The notes: generated by a model not told the origin, from the sequence alone. Counted from the first letter of the stretch, positions 36,150-45,881 are shown. The stretch: DNA of 64,000 nucleotides from Ectobacillus funiculus (GCF_004138295.1 NZ_SCFM01000004.1:496001-560000); one strand, 5' to 3'. Made by a program: numbers and translations.

Positions 36150-39085
36150 AAATTGAGATGTTGCATATTTACGGCTATGGAAGGCTGGAAAATCGAGAAT
36201 ATACGCTATCGCAATTATCTGTATTGTATGGAGAAAACGAGGCCGGTAAGTCGACAATTCGTTCATTCATTAAGAGTGTACTATTTGGATTTCCAACGCG
36301 CGGCCAATATCGCTATGAGCCGCGAACAGGCGGAAGATATGGAGGTGCGCTTACACTGCAAACCAATCAGTACGGCCGAATTAAAATCGAGCGCCTTCCC
36401 AAAACAGCTGTTGGAGAAGTAACTATATACTTAGAGGACGGTACACGCGGCGGAGAGGAATTATTGGAAGCAATCCTCCAAGGAATGGATAGCACGTTAT
36501 TTGATTCTATTTTTTCTTTTGATGTGCATGGTTTACAAAATATTCATACAGTCAGCCGTGAAGAGCTTGGATCTTATTTATTCTCTGCAGGTGCAATTGG
36601 TACGGATGCAATTTTGCAGCTGGAGAAAAAGCTGGATAGCGGCATGGAGGCGCTGTTCAAACCGAATGGCCGCAAGCCGTTAGTGAACGCTGCACTGCAA
36701 GAGGCAAGCAAACTGAAGGAAGAGCTAGAGAGGTGGCAGCACAAGCTTGATACATATAAGGACTGGGCTTCGAAAAAACGAAGCAGCGAGGAACAATTGA
36801 CAGAGCTACAGCTTGAGCAGGAACAGCTTCGCCTCGCTATCAGGGACTACGAAACAATGACAACATTGCAGCCGCTGCAGCTGGAGAAAAAGAAATATGA
36901 AAGTTTTTTATCTTCGGTTGCTGCTTCTTCATTTCCGGTTAATGGTATAAACCGTTATGAGAGGCTGATGGAGGAATGGAAGGCAATCCGTCTCCGGCTG
37001 CAAACATTAAGGAAGAAAATAGAGGATACGGAGCAAACGATTGAATCTTTTTCCACCCGTCAACACATATTGGAGCAGGAAGCAGTTGTGGAGGCGTGCC
37101 GACTTGGTTATATGTCATATGAAACGGCTAAGCGGGATGTCCTTTCCTTACAGACAGAGCTTGCAAGACTTGAGGAGGAGAAGCAGGAGCTGCGAACGAG
37201 TATTGGCTTTTCAGGGGATGCTCTGCTTTTTCATGCCAGTCTTTCAGCAAAGGAAGGTGTCATGGAAGCAGCACAAGCGTTTAAACGGCTAACGGAACAA
37301 AAGCAGCAGCTTGACGAGCAGTTTGCTGCCGCCAAGGAATTGTTGGAGCAGCTGGAGGAACAGGTAAGGTACGTGGCAGGCTCGCTTCTCTCAGCTACTG
37401 AACGAATGCAATGTGAAAAGCTGCTGGAGAATGAGGCATTCACAGAGGCAGCAGCTTCAACTCATATGCTCCATTTGCTGAAGGAAAAACAGGGAAGACA
37501 GGCAGAAGAAGAGCTAATAAGACGAAAAAAGCGTAATGTTTTATTTTATAGCCTTCTATCAGTAAATTCCATAGTGTTAGCGGCCAGTTTATTTTTAAAT
37601 GTAAAGCTAGTGTTATTTGCTTGTTTATTTGCATTTGTCTGTATAGTTCTTTTCTTTACGGTCGGGAGCAATAAGCAGCAGTCTCTTGCCTTGGAGTTGG
37701 AGAAGGACTTGGCTGCTCTGCAAGGAATGGGACGTTCTGAGGAAACCATACAGGCAAAGCATAGGCTGCACATGGATGATGAAAGGAAGCAGCAGCTAGA
37801 GCGTGAACAATTTAAGCTACAGCAGGCAGAGCGAGCCTACGAACGGATTGTGTCCCAATATGAGGAATGGGAGAAAAATATGTATGTGCTGCAGAAGGAA
37901 GTACAAGCATGGAAGGAGAAAACGGGTTTGCCATCTGCACTCCCTGCTGCGCAGCTTATTCCTGCATTTGAGCGACTTGAAAAGCTGCAGCAAGGGGAGC
38001 GTGAAACAATAAAAAGAAAGGAACGCATAGGGCTGCTGGAGGGAGAAACGAAGACCTTTGAAGAAAAGATGAGGGGGCTTCAGGATATATTTGCCGTGCG
38101 AGATGAAAACAGTGCTGCATTACTGTATGGGATGAGCGAGATACTGAAGGAAGAAAAGCAGAAAGTGCAGCAGCATCAGCAGCTAAAGCAACAGATAGTG
38201 CAGTGGGAGATAGAAATACAGGAATTGCAGCTTATAGATTCGAAGCTGGAGCAAGAGCGCGATACACTTTGGAGCTCTGCGGACGCACAGACTGAGGAGC
38301 AGTTTTTGATGCGCGGACAAAAAGCTGAGGAGGCACATGAAGCACAAAAGCAGCTTTCATTTTTGGAAGTACAAATAGAGGTGCTGCGTACACGGCTTGT
38401 TAATCCCTCCATAGCGGATATCGGAGAAGACTGCGCAGCATTGCTGCAGGAAGCAGTGAAAAAGCAACAGCGCTTGCATGAAATGCAGCAACAGCTGCAG
38501 CATGAAGCAGCTACATGTACAGCAGAAATGACTGCTCTTGAAAATGGAAGTACTTATAGGGATATCGTCCATGAGTGGGAAGCAAAACGGTCGCAGCTTC
38601 GTGAACTGGTTAAGAAATGGTCTGCTTATGCAGTTGCAAAGGCTGCTTTACAAAATACAACAGCGCGGTATTATAAGGAGCGCTTGCCTCTAATTCTAAA
38701 AAAAGCGGAACGGTATTTTACATATGTTACAAACGGACAATATACTCGGTTGCTTACGCCGTCTGCGGAGCAAGCATTGCAGGTAGAACGAAAGGATGGC
38801 CAGCGTTTTTTTTGTCATGAGCTTAGTCAAGCGACAACTGAACAGGTGTATTTATCACTTCGGCTTGCACTCGCCTGTGCCTATGATATGCAGGAATCCT
38901 ATCCTCTTATTATAGACGATAGCTTTGTGCATTTTGATGCAGTACGTACGAAGCAAACGATTGAGCTGATTAAGGAGATTGTCAGGGAGCGGCAGGTGAT
39001 TGTATTTACATGTCATCCTCATCTGCTGTCTCATTTTTCAGGGGATACGGTCATTGTCTTGAAAAATGGCGCAGAGCCAGCTTGA
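36146..39085 (+). CDS. yhaN: SbcC/Rad50-like ATPase, YhaN
   Basis: About 979 residues. The N-terminus has a Walker A GENEAGKSTIRSF, and the C-terminus the signature and Walker B regions (LSQATTEQVYLSLRLALA, YPLIIDDSFVHFD, VIVFTCHP). Between them lie long coiled coils. A pair of hydrophobic stretches near residues 467-505 suggests membrane attachment in the hairpin region, unusual for a Rad50-like protein but known in YhaN. Works with YhaO; starts at TTG overlapping the yhaO stop. Confidence 0.9.
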   Translation: MKIEMLHIYGYGRLENREYTLSQLSVLYGENEAGKSTIRSFIKSVLFGFPTRGQYRYEPRTGGRYGGALTLQTNQYGRIKIERLPKTAVGEVTIYLEDGTRGGEELLEAILQGMDSTLFDSIFSFDVHGLQNIHTVSREELGSYLFSAGAIGTDAILQLEKKLDSGMEALFKPNGRKPLVNAALQEASKLKEELERWQHKLDTYKDWASKKRSSEEQLTELQLEQEQLRLAIRDYETMTTLQPLQLEKKKYESFLSSVAASSFPVNGINRYERLMEEWKAIRLRLQTLRKKIEDTEQTIESFSTRQHILEQEAVVEACRLGYMSYETAKRDVLSLQTELARLEEEKQELRTSIGFSGDALLFHASLSAKEGVMEAAQAFKRLTEQKQQLDEQFAAAKELLEQLEEQVRYVAGSLLSATERMQCEKLLENEAFTEAAASTHMLHLLKEKQGRQAEEELIRRKKRNVLFYSLLSVNSIVLAASLFLNVKLVLFACLFAFVCIVLFFTVGSNKQQSLALELEKDLAALQGMGRSEETIQAKHRLHMDDERKQQLEREQFKLQQAERAYERIVSQYEEWEKNMYVLQKEVQAWKEKTGLPSALPAAQLIPAFERLEKLQQGERETIKRKERIGLLEGETKTFEEKMRGLQDIFAVRDENSAALLYGMSEILKEEKQKVQQHQQLKQQIVQWEIEIQELQLIDSKLEQERDTLWSSADAQTEEQFLMRGQKAEEAHEAQKQLSFLEVQIEVLRTRLVNPSIADIGEDCAALLQEAVKKQQRLHEMQQQLQHEAATCTAEMTALENGSTYRDIVHEWEAKRSQLRELVKKWSAYAVAKAALQNTTARYYKERLPLILKKAERYFTYVTNGQYTRLLTPSAEQALQVERKDGQRFFCHELSQATTEQVYLSLRLALACAYDMQESYPLIIDDSFVHFDAVRTKQTIELIKEIVRERQVIVFTCHPHLLSHFSGDTVIVLKNGAEPA

Positions 39086-39193
39086 TGCTTGTCTTGCTCT
39101 TGCCCTCACAGTTAAATAATATTCCTGCAAAAGGTGAATATATGGAAGGCTTCCATGAATCAGCCTTGTCCGAACCGTGCTCCAGCTTTCCTT

Positions 39194-39329
39194 ACGCTTT
39201 AAAAAATCATAAATGTTTAACCGAGAGACCATTCGACGTAGTCGGAAATTTTAGGAATCCAGTATAAGTGCAACTACGCCTCTGTCTTCGCCCAAGAGCA
39301 GGGCTCGCCAATCGGCGAGTTTTCTTTAT
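39194..39329 (+). repeat. Dispersed repeat, copy 7 (full length, forward)
   Basis: Full copy, though its 5' arm is diverged (CGCTTTAAAAAATC). The 3' two thirds match the consensus nearly base for base. It lies between yhaN and yhaM. The rest of that 304-bp gap has only a short palindrome ATGGAAGGCTTCCAT (39142). Confidence 0.83.
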
Positions 39330-39389
39330 TCATGTGGAAGTTTTTTCCGTGGTATACTAAAGATAATTAGTCATTTTGGAGGAAAATAT

Positions 39390-40334
39390 ATGAAAAAGAA
39401 GCTCATACAGCATGAGATTGGCGAGCAAGTTGATATGTATTTACTTATTAAGTCGGCAGCAAGAGGAATTGCAAGTAATGGAAAACCATTCTTGACTCTT
39501 ATGCTGCAGGATCAAAGCGGTGAGATTGAAGCAAAGCTTTGGGATGTTTCAAAGGAGGATGAAGGGCATTACACAGCGGAAAAGGTTGTAAAGGTTGTTG
39601 GTGATACTCAAAATTATAAGGGGCGCATCCAGCTGAAGCTAAAGCAAATTCGGCTGGCACAGCCGCATGAAGCACCGGATATCTCTGATTTTGTAGAGAA
39701 AGCACCGTTGACAAAGGATGCAATGCAGGAAAAAGTTACACAATACATATTTGAAATGAGTAATCCAAATATCCAACGCATTACGCGGCATTTACTGAAA
39801 AAATATCAAGATGCCTTTTTTGATTATCCGGCTGCAACAAAGAATCATCATGAATTTATTTCTGGACTTGCATATCATGTTGTTTCCATGTTGGATTTGG
39901 CTAAAGCTATTGCTTCCCTATATCCGTCTCTTGATAAGGATTTACTGTATGCTGGCGTTATTTTACACGACTTAGGGAAGGTGATTGAACTGTCTGGTCC
40001 GATTTCTACTTCTTATACGGTTGAAGGGAATTTGCTCGGGCATATTTCAATTATGGTGAGCGAAATCGCAAAGGCGGCGGAGGAGCTTAATATTCAAGGA
40101 GAAGAGATTGTGATTTTACAGCATCTTGTTCTCAGTCACCACGGTAAAGCAGAATGGGGAAGCCCAAAGCCGCCGCTTGTGCGTGAGGCAGAGGTGCTTC
40201 ATTATATTGATAATCTTGATGCGAAAATGAATATGATGGATCGTGCGTTAAGTCGTGTCAAGCCTGGAGAGTATACGGACCGAATTTTTGCGCTTGATCA
40301 ACGCGCTTTTTATAAACCGTCGTTTCATCGATAG
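39390..40334 (+). CDS. yhaM: 3'-5' exoribonuclease YhaM
   Basis: About 314 residues. An OB-fold RNA-binding domain (about 10-100, with [11 protein letters not shown]) is followed by an HD domain with [22 protein letters not shown] and HLVLSHHGK as metal-binding motifs. This is the standard YhaM architecture. It trims RNA 3' ends. TTTTGGAGGAAA precedes the ATG. Confidence 0.93.
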   Translation: MKKKLIQHEIGEQVDMYLLIKSAARGIASNGKPFLTLMLQDQSGEIEAKLWDVSKEDEGHYTAEKVVKVVGDTQNYKGRIQLKLKQIRLAQPHEAPDISDFVEKAPLTKDAMQEKVTQYIFEMSNPNIQRITRHLLKKYQDAFFDYPAATKNHHEFISGLAYHVVSMLDLAKAIASLYPSLDKDLLYAGVILHDLGKVIELSGPISTSYTVEGNLLGHISIMVSEIAKAAEELNIQGEEIVILQHLVLSHHGKAEWGSPKPPLVREAEVLHYIDNLDAKMNMMDRALSRVKPGEYTDRIFALDQRAFYKPSFHR

Positions 40335-40398
40335 TCATACTTTTTACCCTTCCTTCATACAGTGAAAGTAAAGCTTGTCTAGGAAGGAAGGGATTAAG

Positions 40399-40605
40399 AT
40401 GGGGATGGAAACATTGCCTTGGTGGGTATATGTTGTAATTGTTGGTATTATCGTGAGCGGCTATATGGTATTGTACACTTCAAAAAAAGAACAGGACATC
40501 GATCAGGAATTCATCGAGCGCGAAGGTAATATGTATATGCAGCGCATTAAGGAAGAGCGTGAGCGTCGTGCACAGGAGCAGGATGATCAGTCTGTTTTGC
40601 TATAA
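40399..40605 (+). CDS. yhaL: Sporulation-associated small membrane protein YhaL
   Basis: About 68 residues from the ATG after AAGGAAGGGA. One N-terminal transmembrane helix (WWVYVVIVGIIVSGYMVLY) is followed by a charged helical tail (RIKEERERRAQEQ). Composition and position between yhaM and prsA agree with B. subtilis YhaL, a sigma-E dependent sporulation protein. No enzymatic motif. Confidence 0.83.
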   Translation: MGMETLPWWVYVVIVGIIVSGYMVLYTSKKEQDIDQEFIEREGNMYMQRIKEERERRAQEQDDQSVLL

Positions 40606-40632
40606 TCCGACAGCGCATTCTTGCCGGATTTT

Positions 40633-40758
40633 TACACCAGAAAGTATAAATTTCTAGCTGGGAGATCATTCGACGTAGCGAGAAGTTTTAGGAATAAAGG
40701 ATAAAGGCAACTACGCCTCCGTCTTTGCTAAAGGGCAGGGCTCGCCAGTTATATGGCA
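40633..40758 (+). repeat. Dispersed repeat, copy 8 (forward, 3' end degraded)
   Basis: Good match from TACACCAGAAAG to GCTCGCCAG, but the last stem arm is changed (CCAGTTATATGGC) and no T-tail follows, so the terminator function is probably lost. Confidence 0.75.
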
Positions 40759-40810
40759 CATGCCTTTACATGGAATATAGGAGAAGAGCGTGGGTGAGCC
40801 ATGAACATAT

Positions 40811-40848
40811 AAAAAACCGGACAAGCCAAGGCTTGTCCGGTTTTTTAT
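40811..40848. terminator. prsA terminator
   Basis: AAAAAACCGGACAAGCC and GGCTTGTCCGGTTTTTT form a long perfect stem, a bidirectional terminator just after prsA. Confidence 0.88.
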
Positions 40849-40855
40849 ATTTATG

Positions 40856-41701
40856 TTACTGGCTTCCTGTAGCAGCTTGCGTTTCAAAAGCTGGTTTTAA
40901 ATCTTTATCCTTCACATTTACGTCAGCTTTTTTCAGTTCTTTATCAATAAAATCATTCATAAATGTAGTATCTGCCATTTTTGTTTCAATAATCTGTGTT
41001 TTCAAGTCGTCTTTCACTTCATCATATGGCTTTAGCTCTTTGATATCTGTTACTTTAATAATATGGTAGCCATAGCTTGTTTTAACTGGTTGGCTGATTT
41101 CGCCTTTTTTCAGCTTATAAGCAGCCTCTTCAAAAGCAGCCTCCATTTTACCTGGCCCGAAATAATCAAGGTCACCGCCATTTTCTTTTGAAGCTGTGTC
41201 CTCAGAATATTGTTTTGCAAGATCCTCAAAGGATTTTCCAGCCGCCAACTCAGCTTCTACCTTCTTCGCAGTTTCCTCATCCTTCACAAGAATATGGCTT
41301 GCGCGAATTTCCGGCTTATACTGTGCTTTTAGCTCTTTCTCCGTAATCGTAGCCCCAATTGCTTTCTTTACCGCAAGGCTTGCGCGGATTTGCTCTTTTA
41401 GTGAGTTCTCAGTCATGCCGCTTTGTTTTAAAAGCGAGTCAAATTGGTCGCCGTACTGTTCTTTTGTTTTTTTGTATTCAGCCTCAACATCTTTATCTGC
41501 CACTTTATAGTTTTTTGTGAATACCTTTTGAATGACAAGATTTTTAATGACATTTTGTCCAGCTTGTTGTTTCATTGCATCATAAAATTCTTCCTTTGTC
41601 ACGTCTCCTGCTTTTGTTGATACAATCGTTTCGGAAGAATTGCCGCATGCTGAAAGAACGAGTACACTCGTTGCAGCAAGCGCAATAATTGCTTTCTTCA
41701 T
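40856..41701 (-). CDS. prsA: Foldase lipoprotein PrsA
   Basis: About 281 residues. The signal peptide ends in the lipobox LSACG. A chaperone-like NC region surrounds a parvulin PPIase domain ([19 protein letters not shown] to GYHIIKVTD). It folds exported proteins at the outer membrane face of the cell membrane. Own promoter and a strong terminator. In B. subtilis the neighbour regulator Hpr/ScoC acts on extracellular enzyme genes. Confidence 0.95.
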   Translation of the reverse strand: MKKAIIALAATSVLVLSACGNSSETIVSTKAGDVTKEEFYDAMKQQAGQNVIKNLVIQKVFTKNYKVADKDVEAEYKKTKEQYGDQFDSLLKQSGMTENSLKEQIRASLAVKKAIGATITEKELKAQYKPEIRASHILVKDEETAKKVEAELAAGKSFEDLAKQYSEDTASKENGGDLDYFGPGKMEAAFEEAAYKLKKGEISQPVKTSYGYHIIKVTDIKELKPYDEVKDDLKTQIIETKMADTTFMNDFIDKELKKADVNVKDKDLKPAFETQAATGSQ

Positions 41702-41908
41702 CTTATAACACTCCTACTATGCATTTTTTACTTTCCAGTATGGTCAAATAACACAACAATTAATATATCATATTTTCTTTCTTTTTCCTATTCGGAAGGA
41801 AAAAAATGCCCAATTCTCTACAGCAGCATGTTGCACTGGGGCATTCGCATAGGCAATTTTTGTTATCGTCCATACAATATAGGGAAGTTTGAAAAGGGGG
41901 TCAATAGG

Positions 41909-41995
41909 ATGAGTGCTGGTTTTTGTAACGGCTTCGCGTTAATTGTTGTATTGTTTATTCTATTAATTATTGTAGGATGCGCTTACGTATATTAA
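41909..41995 (+). CDS. YjcZ-family sporulation peptide, copy A
   Basis: 28 residues, MSAGFCNGFALIVVLFILLI plus IVGCAYVY. The hydrophobic helix after a short glycine/serine head is the YjcZ type. GGGGGTCAATAGG precedes the ATG. Too short for most gene callers. Sporulation is the likely time of expression, based on the family. Confidence 0.8.
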   Translation: MSAGFCNGFALIVVLFILLIIVGCAYVY

Positions 41996-42090
41996 TCGAC
42001 TTTCTTATCTAAAGCGGGATAACAGCCTACTCTTTTCAGTATTAAAATGCATAGTATATGTTACTCCATAACATAAAGGAGGTGTAGGGC

Positions 42091-42189
42091 ATGAGCGGCG
42101 GATATGGTGGACACTTCGGAGGCTTTGCGCTAATCGTTGTATTGTTTATCTTGTTAATCATTGTAGGAGCAGCTTGGGTGTGCTGCTAA
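42091..42189 (+). CDS. YjcZ-family sporulation peptide, copy B
   Basis: 32 residues starting MSGGYGGHFGGFALIVVLF and ending in two cysteines. The helix is almost identical to copy A 95 bp upstream. AAAGGAGGTGTAGGGC precedes the ATG. A terminator follows, so A and B may form one transcript. Confidence 0.85.
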   Translation: MSGGYGGHFGGFALIVVLFILLIIVGAAWVCC

Positions 42190-42213
42190 GATTTTGTAAA
42201 CGGAATAAACTAT

Positions 42214-42249
42214 AAAAGTTCGGCCGCGCACGGCCGAACTTTTTATTTT
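42214..42249 (+). terminator. Terminator after the yjcZ-like pair
   Basis: AAGTTCGGCCG pairs with CGGCCGAACTT and is followed by TTTATTTTT. Confidence 0.85.
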
Positions 42250-42368
42250 TGAATGTATCCATTCATTGTCTGAGCGTTCTTTCTACCATCCCAGAGACCC
42301 CTTATGATGCTGAAGAGACAGCCTGCCCAGTCAACGTTGCAAAAAAAATAAGCGGAGCTTGTCTTTTT

Positions 42369-42505
42369 TACACTGTAGGAAAGCATAAATTTCTAGCTAG
42401 AAGTGATTCGACGTAGTCAGAAAATTTTAGGAATATAGTATAAGTGCAACTACGCCTCGGTCTTCGTCTAAGAGCAGAACTCACCAGTCGGCGAGTTTTC
42501 TTTAT
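42369..42505 (+). repeat. Dispersed repeat, copy 9 (full length, forward)
   Basis: Full copy; the outer stem is ACTGTA with TATAGT (one G-U pair). TTTTTTA flanks the left and TTTAT the right. Its end overlaps the stop of the small reverse gene at 42502. The 42190-42501 gap holds only this copy and a terminator. Confidence 0.83.
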
Positions 42506-42681
42506 TTATACATAACCTCTACATAACTGGAAATCAGTAAAATCGTTATGCAGACGTTGATTGTCCGAAACACACGTGTTTTATGAGAGTCAGACAGTTG
42601 TTTTTGGTGGCAGAGCGTATGAGTCATAAAATTTGTATAGAATAGAACAATAAGTGCAAAGGCAGCAAAAACAAAATTCAC
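42502..42681 (-). CDS. Small membrane protein of unknown function
   Basis: About 59 residues from a GTG start 9 bp after AAAAGGAGG. It has two hydrophobic segments (VNFVFAAFALIVLFY and INVCITILLISSYVEVMY) with a histidine/cysteine-containing loop. The last residues and stop reach into the repeat copy. I do not recognise it; the ribosome site makes it a credible gene. Confidence 0.6.
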   Translation of the reverse strand: MNFVFAAFALIVLFYTNFMTHTLCHQKQLSDSHKTRVFRTINVCITILLISSYVEVMYK

Positions 42682-42886
42682 TAGGAGAGTCCTCCTTTTG
42701 CATAAAAAAATCATCCGTATGCTGTGTATTATATCATAGGTTGTCTAGGTTGTGTTATAAAGGTTTCCCTATAAACTATCGACAGAAAGTGAGGAAACAG
42801 AGTGAACTGTAGCAAATGATTGGAACAAATAGCATATTAGCTTGTGCTTCTCCTAGACCCAGCAAGTACGAATGGTTATCCTTTTT

Positions 42887-43019
42887 TACACTGTAGGAAA
42901 GGATACATTCCTAGCTAGAAGTCATTCGACATAGTCGAAAATTTTAGGAATCCAGTATAAGTGCAACTACGTCTCTGTCTTCGTCTAACAGCTTGTCAGT
43001 CGACGAGTAGACTGCTTAT
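42887..43019 (+). repeat. Dispersed repeat, copy 10 (full length, forward, diverged 3' end)
   Basis: TACACTGTAGGAAAGGATAC to CTTGTC-AGT-CGACGAG; the terminal stem is changed on both arms but still pairs. The T-tail is gone (TAGACTGCTTATT). It lies in the 42682-43204 gap, where I see no real gene; an open frame after it (to 43149) lacks a start. Confidence 0.75.
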
Positions 43020-43204
43020 TCACAATGGAGTAAAAAAGCAACTATTTTTAGCATTCTGTGAATCATTGAACAAAAAGTACAAATTGCAAAAAGCGGAAGG
43101 ACTTCTACCTTATCATCCGCTTCTTACGGAATTTAAAAAATGTTTCTAACGAGTCTGCCGCTTATGCTGCAATTTACCGAACTCTTACAAGAAAAAAGGG
43201 GCTT

Positions 43205-43768
43205 TTAGCTTTCTAGCTTTACAACCTTTTTACCTTTTTCTGTGAAATTTTCTTCGATATTCTCTAGGGATTTCTCAAAGATATCAATGAAATCTTGTCC
43301 GTAAACATTTCTTAGAATCGCCATTAATTCCATATTCTCAGGGAATTTTCCGTAAAAATCACGAAGCGGAAGCGCGCCTGTAAATATGGAGTTTTTCTCT
43401 GGTTCATACTCTTCCATAAGATTAAGCAGCAATTCTTCGCCCTGGTCTGTAATTTCGATGTAGGTATTCCGCTTGTCATCCTCTTTTTTAGAAAATAAAA
43501 GAAGACCGCGTTCTTCCAGCTTTTTTGAAAAGTTAAAAGCTGTGGATACGTGCATAACACCAAACTTTGCAATTTCGGAAATAGAAGCACCCTTTAAATG
43601 GTACGCAATCCACAAAATATGATGTTCGTTAATATTCAAATCGTACGGTTTAATCCATTGTTGCCAATCTTTTTCAACACATTTCCATAATGCTTTTGAT
43701 AATTGAGCAATTCTTTGACTGAAAATCATAGCCTCTTTGACCGAATAATGCTTTTCCCCACTTTTCAT
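43205..43768 (-). CDS. hpr: MarR-family regulator Hpr (ScoC)
   Basis: About 187 residues, the usual size. The winged-helix part [40 protein letters not shown] is characteristic of Hpr/ScoC, followed by the [18 protein letters not shown] wing. It represses extracellular protease and sporulation genes in B. subtilis and sits near prsA there too. The C-terminus ends in a lysine-rich stretch. Confidence 0.93.
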   Translation of the reverse strand: MKSGEKHYSVKEAMIFSQRIAQLSKALWKCVEKDWQQWIKPYDLNINEHHILWIAYHLKGASISEIAKFGVMHVSTAFNFSKKLEERGLLLFSKKEDDKRNTYIEITDQGEELLLNLMEEYEPEKNSIFTGALPLRDFYGKFPENMELMAILRNVYGQDFIDIFEKSLENIEENFTEKGKKVVKLES

Positions 43769-43868
43769 CGACTCACCTACTCTCCTCGCAATCTGAATTA
43801 ATTAGTACCTATTATGCCAGTAAAATAAAAATTAATAAAGTACTTTTGTTAGAATTGTGAAAATTTTT

Positions 43869-43906
43869 TGTCAAGATTAAGCATATATATGCTTAATCTT
43901 GACAAA
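43869..43906. terminator. Perfect 38-bp palindrome between yhaH and hpr
   Basis: TTGTCAAGATTAAGCATA and its exact complement are separated by two bases. On the reverse strand it is followed by AAAAAATTTT. It is most likely the yhaH terminator, although its position upstream of hpr would also suit an operator. Confidence 0.55.
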
Positions 43907-43948
43907 TTATACATTGCAACTGGATTACAACTCCAATGTGTAATGCTT

Positions 43949-44311
43949 TTAATTCTTATTAGGTACGGATTGTTGTAAATAATCAATGGATTGCTGCAAT
44001 TCCTCAATTTCTCGTTGGATACTTTCACGATGAGGGGCTGTTTCATTTTTCCAGGAAGAGAATACTTTTTGGACATCTCCTTTCAGCTCAATAAATACAT
44101 CCTTTCCTTCAGCAGCTGTTCCCGCAATCTGCTCTGTAAGCAGCTTTGTATCATCTTTTAGATCTGTTAATGATCTTTTGAAATCCTCACTTTTTTCCTT
44201 TAATTTACGGCGCAGCTCCGTTCCCGAAGAGGGAGCTGTAAGTAAAGCTGCGATACCGGCAACAGCGCTTCCGCAAAGTATTCCGGTAATAAATGCTTTT
44301 GCTTTTGTCAT
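43949..44311 (-). CDS. yhaH: YtxH-domain protein YhaH
   Basis: About 120 residues. A glycine-rich transmembrane helix (GILCGSAVAGIAALLTAPSSGTELRRKLKEK) is the YtxH signature, followed by a long helical tail. Such proteins are general-stress or cell-envelope proteins of unknown activity. AAGGAGGATTCC precedes the ATG. Location between hit and hpr agrees with B. subtilis. Confidence 0.83.
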   Translation of the reverse strand: MTKAKAFITGILCGSAVAGIAALLTAPSSGTELRRKLKEKSEDFKRSLTDLKDDTKLLTEQIAGTAAEGKDVFIELKGDVQKVFSSWKNETAPHRESIQREIEELQQSIDYLQQSVPNKN

Positions 44312-44391
44312 AGGAATCCTCCTTGTTCATTTTTGCTCTGTTCATGAATAGGACATAACAGGCATATCCATAGGAAGAGGAGGGATGAACG

Positions 44392-44583
44392 ATGAACCTG
44401 GTTACGCTCGTGCTTTTCTTAATCGGTATATTTTGCATTATGCGAGCGGCTCTGCTGCTGCTCTCGTTGAGACAAAAACGTGCATACCCGCCTGCGCTTC
44501 TACTCAAGCAACGCGCTTTGTTCTCTAGTTGTCTCGGTGCTTTAATACTCCTATGTATGCTTCTGATTTGTCTGTTTGTCTAA
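44392..44583 (+). CDS. Small two-helix membrane protein
   Basis: About 63 residues: LVTLVLFLIGIFCIMRAALLL, a basic loop (RQKRAYPPALLLKQR), then LGALILLCMLLICLFV. AGAGGAGGGATGAACG precedes the ATG, a strong ribosome site. It is divergent from yhaH and ends 6 bp before the convergent hit stop. Family not recognised. Confidence 0.6.
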   Translation: MNLVTLVLFLIGIFCIMRAALLLLSLRQKRAYPPALLLKQRALFSSCLGALILLCMLLICLFV

Positions 44584-44588
44584 TTATA

Positions 44589-45032
44589 TTATTCTATGCG
44601 ACGGGCAATGGCGCCTGCCATTTCTTGTAAAACGTTTGCTGTATATTCATTTTGGAATGATACCAATGTACTCTTAAAGCCATCATTTTTACTGTAGCGC
44701 GGAAGAAGGTGCAAATGAAAGTGAAACACGGTTTGACCTGCTTGCTCGCCGCTATTATTTAACAAATTAAAGCCTGTTGCTCCGTATTCCATTTGAATCG
44801 CTTTAGCAATACCAGGCACAACGGAAAATAAGTGAGCAGCGATGTCTGGCGTAAGTGCAAATACATCCTGTTTATGTACCTTTGGAATGACGAGCGTATG
44901 CCCTTTTGTTGACTGGCTAATATCCAAAAAGGCAAGTACCTGCTCATCCTCGTATACTTTAGCGCATGGTATAGTTCCTTCTATAATTTTACAGAAAATA
45001 CAATTCTCTGGGTTGTGAGTCATTTTTTTCAT
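44589..45032 (-). CDS. hit: Histidine triad (HIT) nucleotide hydrolase
   Basis: About 147 residues. The CIFCKIIEGTIPCAKVYED start, KGHTLVIPKVH and the triad FHFHLHLLPRY near residue 110 define the HIT/Hint branch, which hydrolyses adenosine phosphoramidates. Located opposite ecsA as in B. subtilis. AAGGATG precedes the start. Confidence 0.93.
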   Translation of the reverse strand: MKKMTHNPENCIFCKIIEGTIPCAKVYEDEQVLAFLDISQSTKGHTLVIPKVHKQDVFALTPDIAAHLFSVVPGIAKAIQMEYGATGFNLLNNSGEQAGQTVFHFHLHLLPRYSKNDGFKSTLVSFQNEYTANVLQEMAGAIARRIE

Positions 45033-45111
45033 CCTTTCCTTATTATTAGTCGTATTTTATCATATTTGCATACAGGAAAAAAACAGTGGAAGAAAAGCTC
45101 CTTGGCTAAAA

Positions 45112-45254
45112 AGATATACTTTTCTAAAGTATAAAGAAAACTCACCAACTGGCGAGCCCTGCTCCCCGGACAAAGATAGAGGTGTAGGTGTAGCCTTACT
45201 TATATTGTATTTCTAAAATTTTCGACTACGTCGAATTATACTTTCCTACAGTAT
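45112..45254 (-). repeat. Dispersed repeat, copy 11 (reverse) with the tip of a second copy
   Basis: A reverse copy from ATAAAGAAAACTCACC (45131) to CTTTCCTACAGTAT (45254), missing about 15 bp of the 5' hairpin. TTTAT lies on both sides when read in its own direction. Directly before it, ATACTTTTCTAAAGTAT (45115-45132) looks like the end of another reverse copy. Confidence 0.75.
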
Positions 45255-45261
45255 AAAAAAA

Positions 45262-45287
45262 GCAGGAAGCTGAATTCAGCTTCCTGC
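45262..45287 (-). terminator. Orphan reverse-strand terminator upstream of hit
   Basis: GCAGGAAGCTGAATTCAGCTTCCTGC is a perfect palindrome of 26 bp. A T-run follows only on the reverse strand (from the A-run at 45254-45261). No annotated reverse gene lies upstream of it, so it points to a transcript from the 45.3-45.9 kb array. Confidence 0.65.
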
Positions 45288-45338
45288 CGGTTGAGAAAGG
45301 TGTGTTGAAAAGTTTACTGGACTATTGTACCCAATGCA

Positions 45339-45820
45339 GACACCTCATTTATTTGGAATTATGCGTATATCCACTCTCTGCTCTGCTCGAGACACCTCAT
45401 TTGCAGTTAAAGTTGATTTATATTTCCTCATTCATGCGTCTTATTTATTCAGACAGTCGTATCTTTAACAGACACCTCATTTATTTGGAAATTATACGTA
45501 TATCTACTCTCTGCTCTGGTCGAGACACCTCATTTACAGTTAAAGTTGGCGCTATTTCCTCATACTGTGTCCTTTTTACTCCGAAGCTTTTGGAAGATAG
45601 CTTATTTCAACAAGAGTACATATGGTCTCTAATCGAATATCTGCTCTCCTACCGACACCCCGTTTCGTGGACTTGATTATCTGCGTATTTTATGGTCACT
45701 ACGTCTTTGATCGACACCCCGTTTCGATGATGAAGAATCACTACAACAGCTACTCATCATTTCCTCGGCTATCGCTTTTCAACATCTCCCTTCCTCACTA
45801 ATTATGATGTCCCGTTTTCG
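45339..45820. repeat. Short-motif array with a 132-bp tandem duplication
   Basis: GACACCTCATTT occurs at 45339, 45391, 45471 and 45524, and GACACCCCGTTTCG at 45654 and 45713; a weaker GATGTCCCGTTTTCG lies at 45806. Intervals are 52, 80, 53, 130, 59 and about 93 bp. The first four arise from a 132-bp unit copied in tandem, with about 85-90% identity by eye. A long open frame across it (45302-45676) looks like chance: it has no family resemblance and no clear ribosome site. Confidence 0.7.
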
Positions 45821-45854
45821 AAGACTTATACAACAGAATCTTAAAAAAGTTTTC

Positions 45855-45881
45855 TTGACATAACTTTCGTTGTGCTATGTA
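45855..45881 (+). promoter_or_regulatory. Possible ecsA promoter
   Basis: TTGACA at 45855 and TATGTA at 45876 lie 15 bp apart, about 60 bp before the ecsA start. The spacing is short, so confidence is limited. Confidence 0.35.

Noticed and set aside
42961-43149. 62-codon frame beginning in repeat copy 10
   Set aside because: The head is repeat sequence; the last 40 residues look somewhat protein-like but have no start codon with a ribosome site.
45302-45676. 124-codon open frame across the short-motif array
   Set aside because: Its sequence follows the DNA repeats, has no ribosome site or family resemblance, and overlaps direct repeats in non-coding fashion.
45339-45820. CRISPR array
   Set aside because: Motif is only 12-14 bp, spacing varies from 52 to 130 bp, and spacer-like parts are duplicated; no cas genes are near.
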